A stretch of 64,000 nt of DNA from Hydractinia symbiolongicarpus (taxonomy: Eukaryota > Cnidaria > Hydrozoa > Anthoathecata > Hydractiniidae), in assembly GCF_029227915.1 (NCBI RefSeq), contig NC_079878.1, forward strand, positions 188,001 to 252,000. The letters run 5' to 3'. Both the position numbers and the translations under genes were made by a program. Numbering within the stretch: the first letter of the stretch is position 1; every line of letters begins with the position of its first letter. This document shows positions 12,861 through 24,845 of the stretch, piece after piece. The notes below the pieces were generated by a model, which ran no database searches, was not told the DNA's origin, and saw only the letters and a list, made by a program, of their open reading frames with translations.

Positions 12861-13899
12861 GAAATGATTTTGGTCAAAAACGTGTTTTTTTCAAATGTCA
12901 TGTAACAAGGTCATTAAAAACATTTGTTCTTATAGCGAGCTTTAAAAAAGAATACTATAGCTTTTGTGTTCAGAAAGTTCTTACGATCTCCTAGGTAATC
13001 AATAGCCATATCAACCTCGTCCGAATAAGGGTGTTTGAAAAAGTACTGTATTATTTTTGTTAAGGATTTTCACCCTTGTTGCCTTAAAATAAATAAGAAA
13101 TTAATCTTGTGAACAAGTTTGTGTAAAATTTCGTGCTTAGCAGCGAGAGCTTAGCTAGCTAGCTACAAGGTTTTTGTTTTTAGACCCATAGCCCTTTCTT
13201 CCTAATGCTGGCTAATTATTAGTGTACCGGATGTATGTTGTAGCTAACTACTATTATAGTAATTCATGGCTATAGCATTTAGTTTCTTAGCGAGTTCTTG
13301 TCAGGAGTTTATGAGAATTGTTGCTAGCCACACATTCTAAAACGTATACAAAATTTTTTAGGACAAGTTAAGGACACTTGCTTTATCCGGTATATTACAT
13401 GGAGGAGGAAGATATTTTTTTTTAAATTTGGTAAACTTGTAAGTAACTTGTAAGTAAGACAGCTTTACTGACTAGCTTCCAATCCTCAAACCACACAAAT
13501 GACAAAAATCTTCTTTCAGATAAGCCCTATATCAAAATATATAATGTGAGTTAAATAAATAAGCCTCAACTTGTTCTTTCAAGGCGAAAAACTTTTTATC
13601 AAATGATTCCAAACCGTTTAACCCCGGTGGAAATTTTAGTTTTGATAGCAAAAGAACATACTTTTCGTTCAAGTTAAACGTCTTACAACTGTTGTAAATA
13701 TAGAAATAATGACTTGGCATGCGGTATGGTAGGTTATAAACTGTTTTAATGAAATAGACGCAAAAAGCAATTTGACCTGTAATCCTAGCTCCAGAGTTAC
13801 CTCTGGCTAAAAAGTAGAAGTAGCTAAATACAGTTACCTACAACAGGATTTTCAAATAATCTTTCTTAAGCTAAATGCAGGATGCTTTCTTAATTACAC

Positions 13900-14440
13900 T
13901 TACAATTGTGCAAATTTCATAAAAACTTATTCAGCAAAATAAAATTGCTCACTGATTTTTTAATTGGATGGGCTAACGACGGATTGTTTGTTTCCTGTGT
14001 TTTTATTAAAACCTAAGTTGCAATAATTTTTCTTTAGAGCGGGCATTACACCTATACGCATGTGCAACATAGTTTACCAGTACTAAGCGTTTAGTCCGGT
14101 GTCACTATTAATTTTTGAAACTTTCACGAAACTCATTCTGCAAAATAAAAAATGTTTACCGCTTGTTTTTGTATTGACGGGGGTAACAATGAGTTGCTTT
14201 TTTATTTCGGCTAAATATGCAGAAAAGTTATTTTTTGAAAAATATATTATGCAATAAACGCTAAAATGTTTTCTGCACTTAGCCCGATTGACGACATACT
14301 GCATACCTGTACTAATTGCTCCACCTGAAAACGTGGCACAGTTTAAGTGTTAGGCGCACCACCGAGCGTTCAACGCCAGATCACACAGTTACTTGTGGCT
14401 AGCCCGCAACAGTTAGTACTTTTCAAGCGTTTGGATTCAA
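13900..14440. repeat. Diverged copy of the repeat found at 48.8-49.55 kb
   Basis: Shared words with 48790-49560 include CGGTGTCAC then TTAAT, ATTCTGCAAAATAAAA, GACGGGGGTAACAA (GACGGGGTAACAA in the other copy), AAAGTTATTTTTTGAAAAA, GACATACTG then ATACCTGTACTAA, and CAACGCCAG near the end. Order and spacing are kept, so this is a dispersed repeat, here without the 185-bp satellite monomers. Confidence 0.55.
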
Positions 14441-16139
14441 CAAAATAAAGCTAAGATTCTGATCTTGAATCCTAAGTTCACACTGAACGTTGGCAAGTGA
14501 ACTATAACAAGTTCAAAATTCTTGAATGCAATTACTTGTGGTGGCGAACTTCGAAACCAGTTATCTTGTCTCAATACGTTTAGATCAAGATTAAAGTGTT
14601 ATGTCTGCTTTAAGATGTTCTGGTGTATAATTTTAAAACGTTTATCAATTTATGCTTCTAAGATTTTTATCATATACAGGGATGTACAAAAAGTTGTTTA
14701 GAAAAGTTGTTTAAAAGTGGAACAAGATATAAATGACAAATAATACCTTAATGTTGGAAAATTGAAGTAAATACTTTGCATAGTTCTGTTATTGTCATGA
14801 TGGATTTTCTATTAAATTGAAACACATTTCTCTGTTATAAAGAGAAGACTAGAAAAGGCGCAGGACTTAATTCACGCGAGTTTTGTAAATTGTGCGAAAA
14901 TTAGTTCCTGTGAAAATCTTAGAAATTTCGCTATTCGCTATATTCACAAAAATTAAATCCCAATAAACTTGGATTAATATTTCCTATTTAAAGAAGATTT
15001 ATGCAAGAAACTTAAGTCACGTGACCACAAAACATCTCAAAATCCGCTAGCGGTATTTACGAAGAAACGCGTCTGGCTCAAACTAGGAGCCGGTCGTATA
15101 CCTACCCAAACATAAATTGTTAAATTCTCATATGAAACAAAAGAAATATACTTTCTTGTAGGCAGATAGCTTTTTTTTAATGATGACATTTGTGTAATTC
15201 GGATAATAATATTGAATACGGGTCCGCCATGAAAGAAAAAAATTGCCTTCAAACTTTCATCTGTTATGAAATGATTTATGCGTAGTCGAAAACTAAGATT
15301 ATCGCCTGAATTTTCAAACTTTAGAATATGTAGAAAATTTTTTTGGATAAATTTTCAAATATGTCTATTATTTTCCTGTTAATTTTCAATTTGTGTGTGC
15401 CTTTCCAACTTTTGGCTAAAAATGTTTCTCGGGGAAGAAAGACAAAAAGACGCCGCCATTTTGTTTTTACCTGGCTCAGTTTTGTATGAATTTTTTTATA
15501 TTTACATAGCCTTCCTTTAGAAATATTACTTCAAGAGGTTTTTCAGGGATTATTGCGACCGGTGTGGTTTTTCTATTTGTTTTACCTACTAGTTAGGAAA
15601 GCTTTCTAACTAGATGTAGCTAGCTACATCTATATGCTTAGAGCTAACTACCTGAGTGTTGGGGCAAGCTGCAACAGTCCTGACACACAAAAAACTTTAT
15701 GGTTGTAGGAAGCAGTTACATTATTCGTATTTACAGGATTTTTTAAGGCTGCTGCATATATATATTTGCATCGGATAACCGGTAATTAAACAACAATCAT
15801 TTTCTGCTGCCTACATGGTCTTTTCCTACAGGTATACCTTTATCTCAATTGACCAACTACCTTGTACCGCACCGAGTATCATTGAGTGGTACTGAAAACA
15901 TTTTATGGACATTTTGAGTTCGTTTTAAGATGTAAAACTCTCCTTTTCTAATCTATTTTTATGATAAACAGACAGACCAAGTAACTGAACTATAGTTGTC
16001 AGATTGATTACCGTTGAACTGCTTACTGTCCATTTCTCCTTTGCGTCAGATCTATTTTACTTTTTGTTGAATTGTTGTTTTATATTTTGATGCACACTAT
16101 AACTAATAATTTCTATATATTATATATGTAAAATGAAGT

Positions 16140-16450
16140 TGTTGTCTTTAAAATGCACATTTCCATTACATGACATAACTAAAACATTTAAATAGTTTTT
16201 AAAGTCTCATTTCAACTTTCCAAGTTCTCACATATAATTTTTTGTGTAAATATGTGCTACTCTGCAAAATCCTGCTTAGTCTGCAAAATACACATTTTGA
16301 TCATGTGACATATCGAAACGTGTAAAATATTTTTCTATTGTCATAGTTAATAGAAGCTAATGCATTTTTATAACTTTTATAATTCCCATAATTCGGTCTG
16401 GAAAATACACGTTTTGGTCATGTGACATGTCCAATTTTATCACAAATTAC
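16140..16450. repeat. Three diverged tandem copies, period about 120-135 bp
   Basis: AAAATGCACATTTCCATTACATGACAT-like blocks recur near 16151, 16285 and 16404, each with (C/A)ATGTGACAT or a close variant followed by a T/A-rich spacer. The copies are diverged, so the duplication is old. Confidence 0.35.
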
Positions 16451-17600
16451 TTACAAGACTATTTTTTACATACCTACCAATTTTTAGAACTCAGGTTGTT
16501 GAAAAAATATTTTATGTGAGTATTTCTAAACATTACTACTTTTTCTCTTTTCAAAATGCATTTTTTTATAACTACCAACAACAGTTTTCAGGACTAAGGC
16601 TTGTTTTCCTCATTTAAAAGTGTAATAACTTTAGATTAGCTTGGACCCCTCATTTTTTCTATTTTTCGATACTATTCCAAATAGTTGAAACTTGATGGAT
16701 AATTTGAACATTAACATTTTTATTCTGATTTGCCTAGTGTATGCGAATTTTAACTTCAGGAGCTTTGTTTTATGTTTCCTACATAAAAAGCTCAAAAATA
16801 GGACTCGCTAATAGAACTCGCTAACATCACGATTATTAAATTTTATTTTTAAAAAAATTTCTCGCGAAAATTTACTCCCTTTAGGTATATGAGGCTGACG
16901 CCACATATGCTAAAAGTTATTGTCAAAAGTTTATTTAATATGTACAGGTTTTCAGGGTTTCACTTAAAGAATATTTTTTGTGCTAATCATAAACTAGTTA
17001 TCGCACATACCTCGTTAAATATATTTAAGGCTAGTAAAATAATTTCGTTAAATATTGCTTTATAAGGCTAGTAAAATAGTTTTCTACAAAATTTGAAGAA
17101 CTATAAATAAATTATATGCCATATTTCACTCAACACCGATAACTAGTATTTATTATAATACAAAAGTAAAATTTTTTTATCAAAAATGTCGGAGCCTTAA
17201 CGAGTTAATAAATTATGACTAATTAATTAGTTAAAATGTCACTGAAAGTATCTCCTAGCAAATATTGACAAAACTGTATTCAGAGTAATAGAACTTCGAG
17301 AATTTGAACACAAAACGCGATAGTAGTGTATAAGTTATTATTAGTCATCATCCGGAAAATGACTTTTTATTTTAATGTGACAAACCAAGTTAGTGACTTA
17401 CAACACAACTCGAGGGAATTTATGTGAAGAGGATAATATCGCCTCACTCTAAGTGACTACACTTACCCATTCACCCAGCCCCACACATCCCACTTCTCCC
17501 TATACCCCGGTATGGATCCAAATAATAAATTATTATGAATGAAGAACTAAAATAAATAATTTCCTTAAAGAATACAGAAATTGACCTCAATGACTTTTAT

Positions 17601-18800
17601 TTATATCAATTTTGTGTGATAAAATAACACAAAATTCAATGACAACAATAACAAATTCATTGAATAGACTAATTCTACAAAGTTAAAAAATAAAGGAAAT
17701 ACAAATCCACACAACATGAATCCAATTTTACCAGCCAATGCAAAAAGCGCTGAAAATAGCGTCACGCTCTCATTTAGCCTCCATAATTCTGGTATCAAAA
17801 CGGCATCATCGAGAAAATAAACCACTGACAAGATAATTATTGATACAAATAGAAGTATTGTGCTAACAGTAACATCTGATATAACTGATGAACACCAAGC
17901 TAGTATAATTGAAATAAACCTTATTTTAATTGACATTGCTAGCAACATTTTCGGACCAATTTTCTGGACTACATATGGCAAGAATATGCTGCTGGCGGCT
18001 GATAAGATATATCGCGATAAGAAGATTAAAGTGAGTAATTTTTCCGACAAACGATACTTTTTGCCATATTCAACAACTGAGAAACTCATGATTTTCCAAG
18101 TTAGTGATGTCACAAAACTAGAATAAATTATTGCAGTAGTTTTTAATTTGTTTGAACCTGTTGATACATTTTCTCCTGACGTGGCACCTTGATTCTTAAC
18201 ATAGCGTACAATGGCTTCTTGTCTATACAGTATAATGGTAAATGGAATGCTTACCAGGAACAAGATAGATGCATAAAATGTTGCCACAGTGCTCGACGAC
18301 AGTTGAAATAAAATTATATTAAAATTTAACCCAGGTGGAATTAATTGTGATGAGGAAGACGTCAAGCTGCCAGCTAATGTCGCAAATGTTAACAAATTCA
18401 CTGCCTTTGTGTTGTCCGAGGTTTCCGTAACTCTATTAATTTCAAAGTGTGCAATAGGTTGAAAATTCTTCGATAATCCCAGTAAAAACAAAGAACACAT
18501 TGTTAGAGAAGTGTCCCTTGTAACCGAATAAGTAAATAGAGCAAAAACTTTGATAACGGCTAATAACAACAGCATTCCTTTGACTTTACCTGTCCTGTCC
18601 ACAATAATGGCTATTAGAGGATCTGCAACAAGGGAAATTAACCAAAATATCAATTCTCCAATGGCAAAATTGATTTGTGCTTTTCCCGGATCCATATCAT
18701 CAGCAAAATGAGGAAACATGAATATGGTTAGGGCTGTGATTTCAACACCTGACGCATATAAAATGAACACATGCAATGTTACATATGACAAATTCTTCAT
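17601..18800 (-). CDS. Major facilitator superfamily transporter, single coding exon
   Basis: An uninterrupted 399-residue frame starting at an ATG. The protein is almost entirely hydrophobic segments, about 11-12 likely membrane helices. The loop after the second helix holds VADPLIAIIVDRTGKVKG, which matches the major facilitator motif A pattern (G/A-x-x-x-D-R-x-G-x-x). The central loop (about residues 210-230, KNQGATSGENVSTGSNK) is short and hydrophilic, as expected between the two six-helix halves. The family resemblance is closest to MFS_1-like/MFSD6-type or MFS_2-type proteins, but the substrate cannot be told. Upstream on the minus strand, TTTTCAG lies about 15 bases before the ATG, which would fit an acceptor of a 5' UTR intron. 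The first helix begins directly after the start (MKNLSYVTLHVFIL), so this start is plausible. Length is at the short end for the family. Confidence 0.75.
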   Translation of the reverse strand: MKNLSYVTLHVFILYASGVEITALTIFMFPHFADDMDPGKAQINFAIGELIFWLISLVADPLIAIIVDRTGKVKGMLLLLAVIKVFALFTYSVTRDTSLTMCSLFLLGLSKNFQPIAHFEINRVTETSDNTKAVNLLTFATLAGSLTSSSSQLIPPGLNFNIILFQLSSSTVATFYASILFLVSIPFTIILYRQEAIVRYVKNQGATSGENVSTGSNKLKTTAIIYSSFVTSLTWKIMSFSVVEYGKKYRLSEKLLTLIFLSRYILSAASSIFLPYVVQKIGPKMLLAMSIKIRFISIILAWCSSVISDVTVSTILLFVSIIILSVVYFLDDAVLIPELWRLNESVTLFSALFALAGKIGFMLCGFVFPLFFNFVELVYSMNLLLLSLNFVLFYHTKLI

Positions 18801-20929
18801 TACTTGATAATTCTACTGAAAATATATGAAGGGAAAATTATTAAAGTATTATTGAAAATATGGTGCTGAGTGAGATATGTAACAATATAAACATACGCAC
18901 TAGCTTCCAAAGCTCTTGCAACTATTTACAACTGTACAAAATAAAATGTTATTGTTTTTTATAAAAATAAGCTCACTCTATCTCTTTATTAATACCTGTT
19001 CTGTTTGTTCAAGAACTACAGGATCATATTTTTTACCGGCTTTGTTTTGATTTCTTGCCCGCACTAGACAGTTTTCGAAAAGTAAAAGATCTCATTATTC
19101 ATTTATATCATGTGTATATACTTGACATATATTTGTGTGTTTCTGATATAAGCTCCTAGGAGGAGAACGGAGGCCTCATAGGACTGGCCTTTTAAATTCT
19201 AAATGTTAATAAGGAAACTGCTTTTTCTTATTAAGCAAGGCAAAACTCTAAAAGTCAACAAACGGCCTATTTTGGTCGGCATGCTTGCTTATCTGTTTAT
19301 CCACATTCTTTTACTGGTTTGCATATATTAATACTGTAATAATTTTCAAGAACATAGTTTATCAATTTGCAGCCTTTAGTGATTATAGCAAGCTAACAAA
19401 ATCCAGTTTATTAATGCAATTTTGTTTCAGCTGACACCATATTATCACTCAGACATTATCATTCTGACTTCTTTTTTAAGATATCCATTTCCTAACCAGG
19501 CTGTGAAGTTACACAATTTGTTTTCTAAATTGGCTAGCTCATTAGAGTGTAATTACAGTAGCGACCTGCCTGTATGAGGTTTTAGACTTCATAACCATGC
19601 TGGTAGGTTTGTGTTACGTCGCCATGAAGTTCAAAGACCTATACCTTACCATACGGATTTGCACTTTGTTAAGTGATTTGCATGTCAGTGAAAATCTTAG
19701 CACATACATGAAGTTTTTGAATAAGATTTATTTTTCTAGCCAGGCATGTAGTTAAACTGCATGAAATACACTATTTTATTATATAAATTGTAAATTGTAT
19801 CTTAAAGTTTTCCCCAACTCTTTTAGACATTTTATTACCGAAAATATGATGAGATTCTTACCTGTCAGTTCAATTTGAAAGTTAATTTTCTGTCTGCACT
19901 TTTTGTTATTCAAGTTATTGAGTTTTAAACCCTTATCTTTCGTTTGTCAAAAGTACACGATTTTATACATTTTCTTAACTTTGTTTCAAGCTCTACGCAA
20001 TAGAGACACAATGGGTAAAGAAATTCTTGACGTCAGCAAAATGTTTAAATCCTTATATCTTTTTAGTTTTACATTCAAAGAACATTATCCTTTAGCTACC
20101 TTTTCTTTATCGGTGTTTAAAGCTCTTCACAATAAAGGGAAATGTTTTTAAAAAAAACATTTTTATAAACCTCCTGCCCTTTCCATTGTTCTTCTGCCTA
20201 AGTGGATTTTTCGTGGGCTTATCAACTACTCTTATATACCAATGCTTTTCCTCTTTCTGTGATAGGCAAAGTATATGTGTTTCTTTTAGTTTAAGAAATA
20301 ACTGCATTTAAAATATCACATTTGCTAAACTTTTATTTTTAATCTAGGCAAATTCGTTTGGCAAATCCATTGTTTAGCTTAGAAATTTGATTGTACAAAA
20401 GTCACGGGTTATTAACTTTTGTTGCTCTCTCAGTGACAAAGCACAAGCCATTAACATTGTTATTAAAACCGCCGTCTTATTTGTGTAAAACTATCTGATT
20501 ATTTGCGCTATTTTAAAGACGTTAACAGAAACAATTTAATAATGAGAAAAAATATAATTTTTTGGTTTGTTGTCTATTTTTTTACCTTGCCTTTATTGAA
20601 ATTACCAAAATAAAAAAGAGAAAGTGGAATTTAACACACTGTATAGATCGATCGAAGAGAAACAGATCAGCATAAAGCCACTTTAAAAAATGGTAACGGG
20701 TATGTTAAAAGCAACTTTTTCTACCAAGAGCTTTACTGCCCGCAAATCCGTATTCAGCACTTCAAAAGTATTTCTGATTTTTAATCATCACAGTTTTCGT
20801 AATTTTTGCTTTTGTTGCGTCTGCGTTTCCTTGCGTTTCCTGTTCAACATTACAACAACTATGCTGCAAACATAAAGCAAGAAAAACAAACTTTTCGGTG
20901 CCTTGCGTTGAGGTTATGCTTGCATTTAT
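18801..20929. other. No gene recognised
   Basis: AT-rich sequence upstream of the transporter. It may hold the 5' UTR exon and promoter of that gene. Open frames at 19903-20151, 20107-20307 and 20690-20875 show nothing recognisable. Confidence 0.5.
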
Positions 20930-21147
20930 AGCCTGATTCGCACTTGCTGGCGTCTGCGTCTGCGTCGTGAAGTACGCCTGCGCAATAGCAGCTTCTTTAA
21001 GCCTGGTTCAGACTTACTTGCGTCTGCGCTGCGCCAGTGGCGTACGCATGCGCAGTAAGATTTCTTTCAGATTGGCGCAAGAGTGACGCAAGAACGACGC
21101 AAACCGTTCACATTTGCGCAAGGATTAATAAGAAAGATTTTAACAAG

Positions 21148-21594
21148 ATGGACGACGAAGACCTTCTGATATATCTTGGCTACATACTTTTAAAACGAAG
21201 TTCTCGAAGAGAAGCTGAAAGGAAAGCTCGAAAAAAAAGATCAATTTGGGTTAGGCAAATTTACAAACAAAGAGAAGAATGTGGTATATATCATACCCTG
21301 GTACAAGAAATGACTTTGGGGGATCGAGAATCCTATTTCAAGTAAGTATAACTTACCAACCATTACTGCCATTACTAGCAGTGATAGTAAAACCAGTTTC
21401 AGTATCTTTAATTTTGAAAAAAGAAACTAAGTAAGTAATCTAAAATCTACTTTCCTCTCTTTCTCTTTCTCTCTTGTAGGTTTATGAGAATGTCCCCGGA
21501 ATCTTTCCAGTACCTGTTGAATGTTATCGGACCAGAAATCTTCGAGAAGAGGAGGACGTCTCGCTTCTTTTGCACCAGCTCAACTTTTGTTTAA
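21148..21594 (+). pseudogene. Truncated Harbinger (HARBI1-like) transposase N-terminus
   Basis: Exon 21148-21341 encodes MDDEDLLIYLGYILLK and then IWVRQIYKQREECGIYHTLV and a LGDRESYFK end. A GTAAGT donor follows, and a CTTGTAG acceptor before 21480 restores the frame into FMRMSPESFQYLLNVIGPEI. This order of motifs is typical of HARBI1-like transposases. The frame then leaves homology (SRFFCTSSTFV) and stops at 21594, so the catalytic DDE domain is missing, probably removed by an internal deletion at that point. Not functional alone. Confidence 0.75.
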
Positions 21595-21792
21595 AGAGTT
21601 CCACTTCTTTTTCGCTTTCCCATACTTGCTTCTCAAGTTTCGAAAAGCTTTTTCGACTTCGGTAACTAAAATAAAATCATAAAAAATATTTGTCTATGGT
21701 TTGGTTATATTCTTGATATAAAATGGGCGAAAAGATAGATCAAAGTCCTCTGTCAACCATTTATGTCCCTCAAGACTTTTAAAAATTTTGTA

Positions 21793-21990
21793 TCATAGCC
21801 ATCGTTTTAAACTTAAAAAGAACTTAGGATAATTAACGAAAACGTTGTAAAATACAACTTGTTTTTGTTCAATGATCTCAACATATATTTGGATCTTACC
21901 ATTCTGTATGTTAAGTTCTTTTGCCACATCTGCCCAAGCTAATCTTTTTTTGTTTTTATCTCTGAAATTTTTATCTTGCTTGTCATACAA
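21793..21990 (-). pseudogene. MADF/Myb-like DNA-binding protein remnant of Harbinger element
   Basis: The minus strand encodes MYDKQDKNFRDKNKKRLAWA then DVAKELN, the core of a MADF (Myb/SANT-like) domain (Y/L-x-D-x-x-x-x-x-F-K/R-D-K-x-x-x-x-x-x-W). Harbinger elements carry such a second gene, whose product helps the transposase bind DNA. Only the core is preserved; a further homologous stretch lies at about 21600-21660 (minus). Transcription is convergent with the transposase fragment. Confidence 0.6.
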
Positions 21991-23088
21991 AGCTGCTTAC
22001 TGCTTCTGCGAGTCTTTTTTCACTTTCAGTCGACATTTTTGATTCCTCCTCTCTGTTCACTTCTTCCTTCACTTGATTTGTTTGAAAAAGTTTTAAGTTT
22101 TCTTGCGCACCTTGTGACTCACGTTCACATTACAAAAATGTGACGCAATAGTGCCGCAAGCGCGACGCAACCGCAAAAAATATCAAAAAATTTTGATATT
22201 CTTGCGCTTGCGCTTGCGCTTGTGGCACTCTTGCGGCGCTCTTGCGTCACTTAATCCACTAGTGTTCACACGGTGCGCAAGAGTAACGCAGCCGCAACAC
22301 AGCGCAGCGCAGCCGCAAGTAAGTCTGAACCGGGCTTTAAGAGGACTGCAAGAGTGAAGCAAGGAAAAACGCAAGCCGTTCACACTTATACAAAAAATTT
22401 AAGCAATATGGATGGTGAAAAAGCGCTGATTTTTATTTAACTATTTACTTTCTTTCTCTCCCATATCTGTTTCTTATGTTTCGGAACGATTTTTTCAGCG
22501 TTACTGGCTAAAAAAAAAAACTTCAACATTGAACGAGCTTTGCATTATTTATATAGATTCAACATTGAATTTTTTCGAGAAATCTTATATGGTAAAAATT
22601 AAGTATTTTTAAAAAAATTGTTTACGTACCATCTAACAAATTTGCTTCTTTAGCTACATCCTCCCGAGCAAGTTTTTTCTTGTTTTTATCTTTAAAACTT
22701 TTGTCTTGTTAATGATTTGACACATGGGGTATTTTCTAACTGCTTCACTCAATTTTTGCTCTTTTTCAGTTGCGATAATTTGACTTTATTCACTTCTCTG
22801 AGTAAAATGATTTTTTTTCTCGAAAAATCTCATTGCGTTTCTTGCGCACATTCTTGCGTCTTTTTATATTGATATATATTGATATTCTGGCGTCGTTGCG
22901 TCGCCCTTGCGTCAGTTACTTCATTCATGTTCACACAGTGCGCAAGATTAACGCAGACGCAACGCAGACGCAAGTAAGTGTGAATCAGGCTTATGTTTCG
23001 TTTATGCTTGCGTTAAGGGTGTACAGTCTTTTTTCTTACGTTTTTGTTTGCGTCAAAAGTATGAACCAAGGGTACTTACTTAACTTAA

Positions 23089-23810
23089 CCCTATTCGGTC
23101 CGGGGTTTTTCGAACATACTATGAACATACTATGACCAATAACTTTTCATAGGATTGTTCAAATTGAATCAAACTTGGCACACTTATAGTACGTCATAAA
23201 AGGAACAAAATGGCGGCAATAAATTTTTGCTTGCGTCAGCACATTTTCTGTGACGTCACCAGAAGCTTGAAAATTGTTAAAAATGCTACTATCTGCTTAA
23301 AATATAATTACTTTTGTTCTAGAGCGAATTTTTACATTCTGTTTAAAGTTCCTGAAAGCTAAATAAAATGTGTTTAACATATCTTCCGGTTTTTACATGG
23401 ATCGGATAAAAAATTGCCAAAAATTGCCCGAAAATCCGTTTTTTTCCGATTTTCGGGTAAAATCCGACAATATCGGGAAATCGGGTTAGTCACGTGTCAA
23501 AATTATTCAAAATGATTCTTCTTGATGAAACAAAGTTGTGTTGCAAGTTTCAAGTTCTAAGGATAGTCCTAACAGGAGTTATTATATTTTCCCATTATAA
23601 GGATTTCATAGAGATTTTAGGGGTAGTTTCGAGTAATGGCCAATATCAAAGCCTCTGAAAGGTATAGGACCTAAGAATTTAGCATACAGGTGTGTAATAG
23701 ATAAATGTTAAAACTCAGTAAGTATCATAGCCATATAAGAAAGCAATCAGGAGTTATTAAAAAAAACCGTCAGGGGGGGGGCGGAATCCGCCCCCCCGGA
23801 CCGAATAGGG
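23089..23810. mobile_element. piggyBac-type MITE, TTAA target duplication
   Basis: The ends CCCTATTCGGTCCGGGG (the first C at 23089) and CCCCGGACCGAATAGGG are perfect inverted repeats. Each is flanked by TTAA (23085-23088 and 23811-23814). Terminal CCC next to TTAA is the piggyBac signature. No coding capacity is seen. A truncated relative lies at 40861-41003. Confidence 0.8.
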
Positions 23811-24032
23811 TTAAGGTATGTTCGTTCTTTATCTTCAATTAAAACCTTTATGTACATCAGAGAAACTTTATAACAAAAAGAAGTTTTCATGACATTAAAA
23901 CATAATGGTTATTTACTTACTGCCTCATTATGATTTTATTTTTTTCTAATTTGCTATGCTCAAGCGATAACGTGGTAGTTAGTAGTGCATTCGTCTTAAT
24001 TATGTTTCTAAATATAGGGACGAAAGGATGTT

Positions 24033-24447
24033 TCAGAGATCTAAACTTTCAAAAACAGACAATAAAATACTAATGTCATCCTGCACATATCCATCTTTCG
24101 CCTTCTCGGATCCCCACCATCCATGTCCTTTGAATAATCTTTCTGGTACTCCTCTATTTTCTGTTGCAGTTGCCCCACCTGATCTTAGACTATGTAGGCT
24201 AGATTTTTTGTGATTTACGTTGCAAGATTTTATTGCGTCTTTAAAACATTCACGGACGATAATGGCTCGTATTTTTTGGACTTTATCGTTCGTTTTTTCT
24301 TGAAGATGCCATGGCTCTAAAAATATACTCACTGCCTTCTTTTATTTCAAACTTCGGAACATAAGTAGAAAACTTAGAAAATGGACATAATTTTGTGCTA
24401 ATTCTACTGATCAATACCCAAGCTCCATCACGATAAATATCTGTTTT
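24033..24447 (-). pseudogene. Tyrosine recombinase C-terminal fragment (DIRS/Crypton-like), frameshifted
   Basis: Reading on the minus strand from 24447: KTDIYRDGAWVLISRIST then LCPFSKFSTYV, a stretch typical of the recombinase families in invertebrate DIRS-like elements. A frame change near 24330 leads to a frame ending at 24033. That part holds LHSLRSGGATA (the H-x-x-R box), FKGHGWW (the second H/W) and DGYVQD with the tyrosine, so the catalytic residues are present but the gene is broken. The RNase H remnant at 25413-25616 lies upstream in the same direction, the normal order for a DIRS-type retrotransposon. Confidence 0.7.
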
Positions 24448-24534
24448 GCTTTTTTGAATAAAAACTATTAGATGTTTTTTTTTAAGATTACATCAGAAAG
24501 ACGTAGATGATCAAGAAACATATATTGACTAGTC

Positions 24535-24845
24535 GTTAGCCCGTGGAAAAATCCACGGGTTCGCCCGTCCTTTTTATACCGCATTGCGTGCGTCTCGCTA
24601 CCTGCGCAGCTAAGCTACCATCTTGCGTGACAGACAGACGGACGGACAGACGTATACGGGTATTATAACATAGACTAGTCGTTAGCCCGTGGAAAAATCC
24701 ACGGGGTCCTTTAAATTTATCCGTCGCAACAAAGTGAACAAAAATATATCGCATTTGGTATTCGTGTTTCCGTAACATAATTTTTTAACTCCGCGGGGGG
24801 TCCGCGCAGAGACAGACAGACGGAATACGGCTATTATAATAGAGA
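24535..24845 (-). repeat. Helentron/HINE-like interspersed repeat, X and Y units
   Basis: ACTAGTCGTTAGCCCGTGG occurs near 24530 and again near 24675, each followed by the AAAAATCCACGGG dyad half. X holds CATTGCGTGCGTCTCGCTAC and runs to GACGGACGGACAGACGTATA. Y holds CCGTCGCAACAAAGTG, ATCGCATTTGGTATTCGTGT and GTCCGCGCAGAGACAG. It interrupts the DIRS-like remains between the recombinase and RNase H fragments. Confidence 0.65.

Larger units (their letters stand above)
12467..17594. other. Gene-poor region with interspersed repeats
   Basis: No supportable gene. It holds a Helentron-like repeat at about 12590-12860, a diverged copy of the 48.8-49.5 kb spacer repeat at about 13900-14440, and three diverged tandem copies at 16140-16450. 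Open frames such as 13532-13720, 14083-14304 and 15037-15252 (minus strand) have no recognisable features; the one at 14083-14304 lies inside repeat sequence. Confidence 0.55.
21000..22336. mobile_element. Inner PIF/Harbinger-type element with TTA target duplication
   Basis: The left end AGCCTGGTTCAGACTTACTT is mirrored by AAGTAAGTCTGAACCGGGCT, and the direct repeat TTA flanks it at 20997-20999 and 22337-22339. A 3-bp T-W-A duplication is the family hallmark. It carries a truncated Harbinger transposase on the plus strand and a MADF-domain remnant on the minus strand. At 1337 bp it is internally deleted relative to autonomous elements. It sits inside the outer element 20930-22991, so it is the younger of the two. 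Confidence 0.8.
20930..22991. mobile_element. Outer PIF/Harbinger-type element, host to a nested insertion
   Basis: Ends AGCCTGATTCGCACTTGC and AGTAAGTGTGAATCAGGCT are imperfect inverted repeats, flanked by the 3-bp repeat TAT (20927-20929, 22992-22994). Both ends are followed inward by repeated GCGTCTGCGT-type words. Inside, near 22409, ATGGATGGTGAAAAAGC is homologous to the transposase start of the inner element but stops after 10 codons. At about 22620-22740 the minus strand encodes a remnant of the MADF/Myb-like second protein (DKNKKKLAREDVAKE-type). The element is a nonfunctional relative of the one inserted into it. Confidence 0.65.

Noticed and set aside
17860-18126. 88-codon plus-strand frame inside the transporter gene
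   Set aside because: Antisense shadow of the MFS reading frame.
22183-22383. Overlapping open frames on both strands near the Harbinger right end
   Set aside because: They arise from repeated GCGCAAG/CTTGCGC words in the terminal region.
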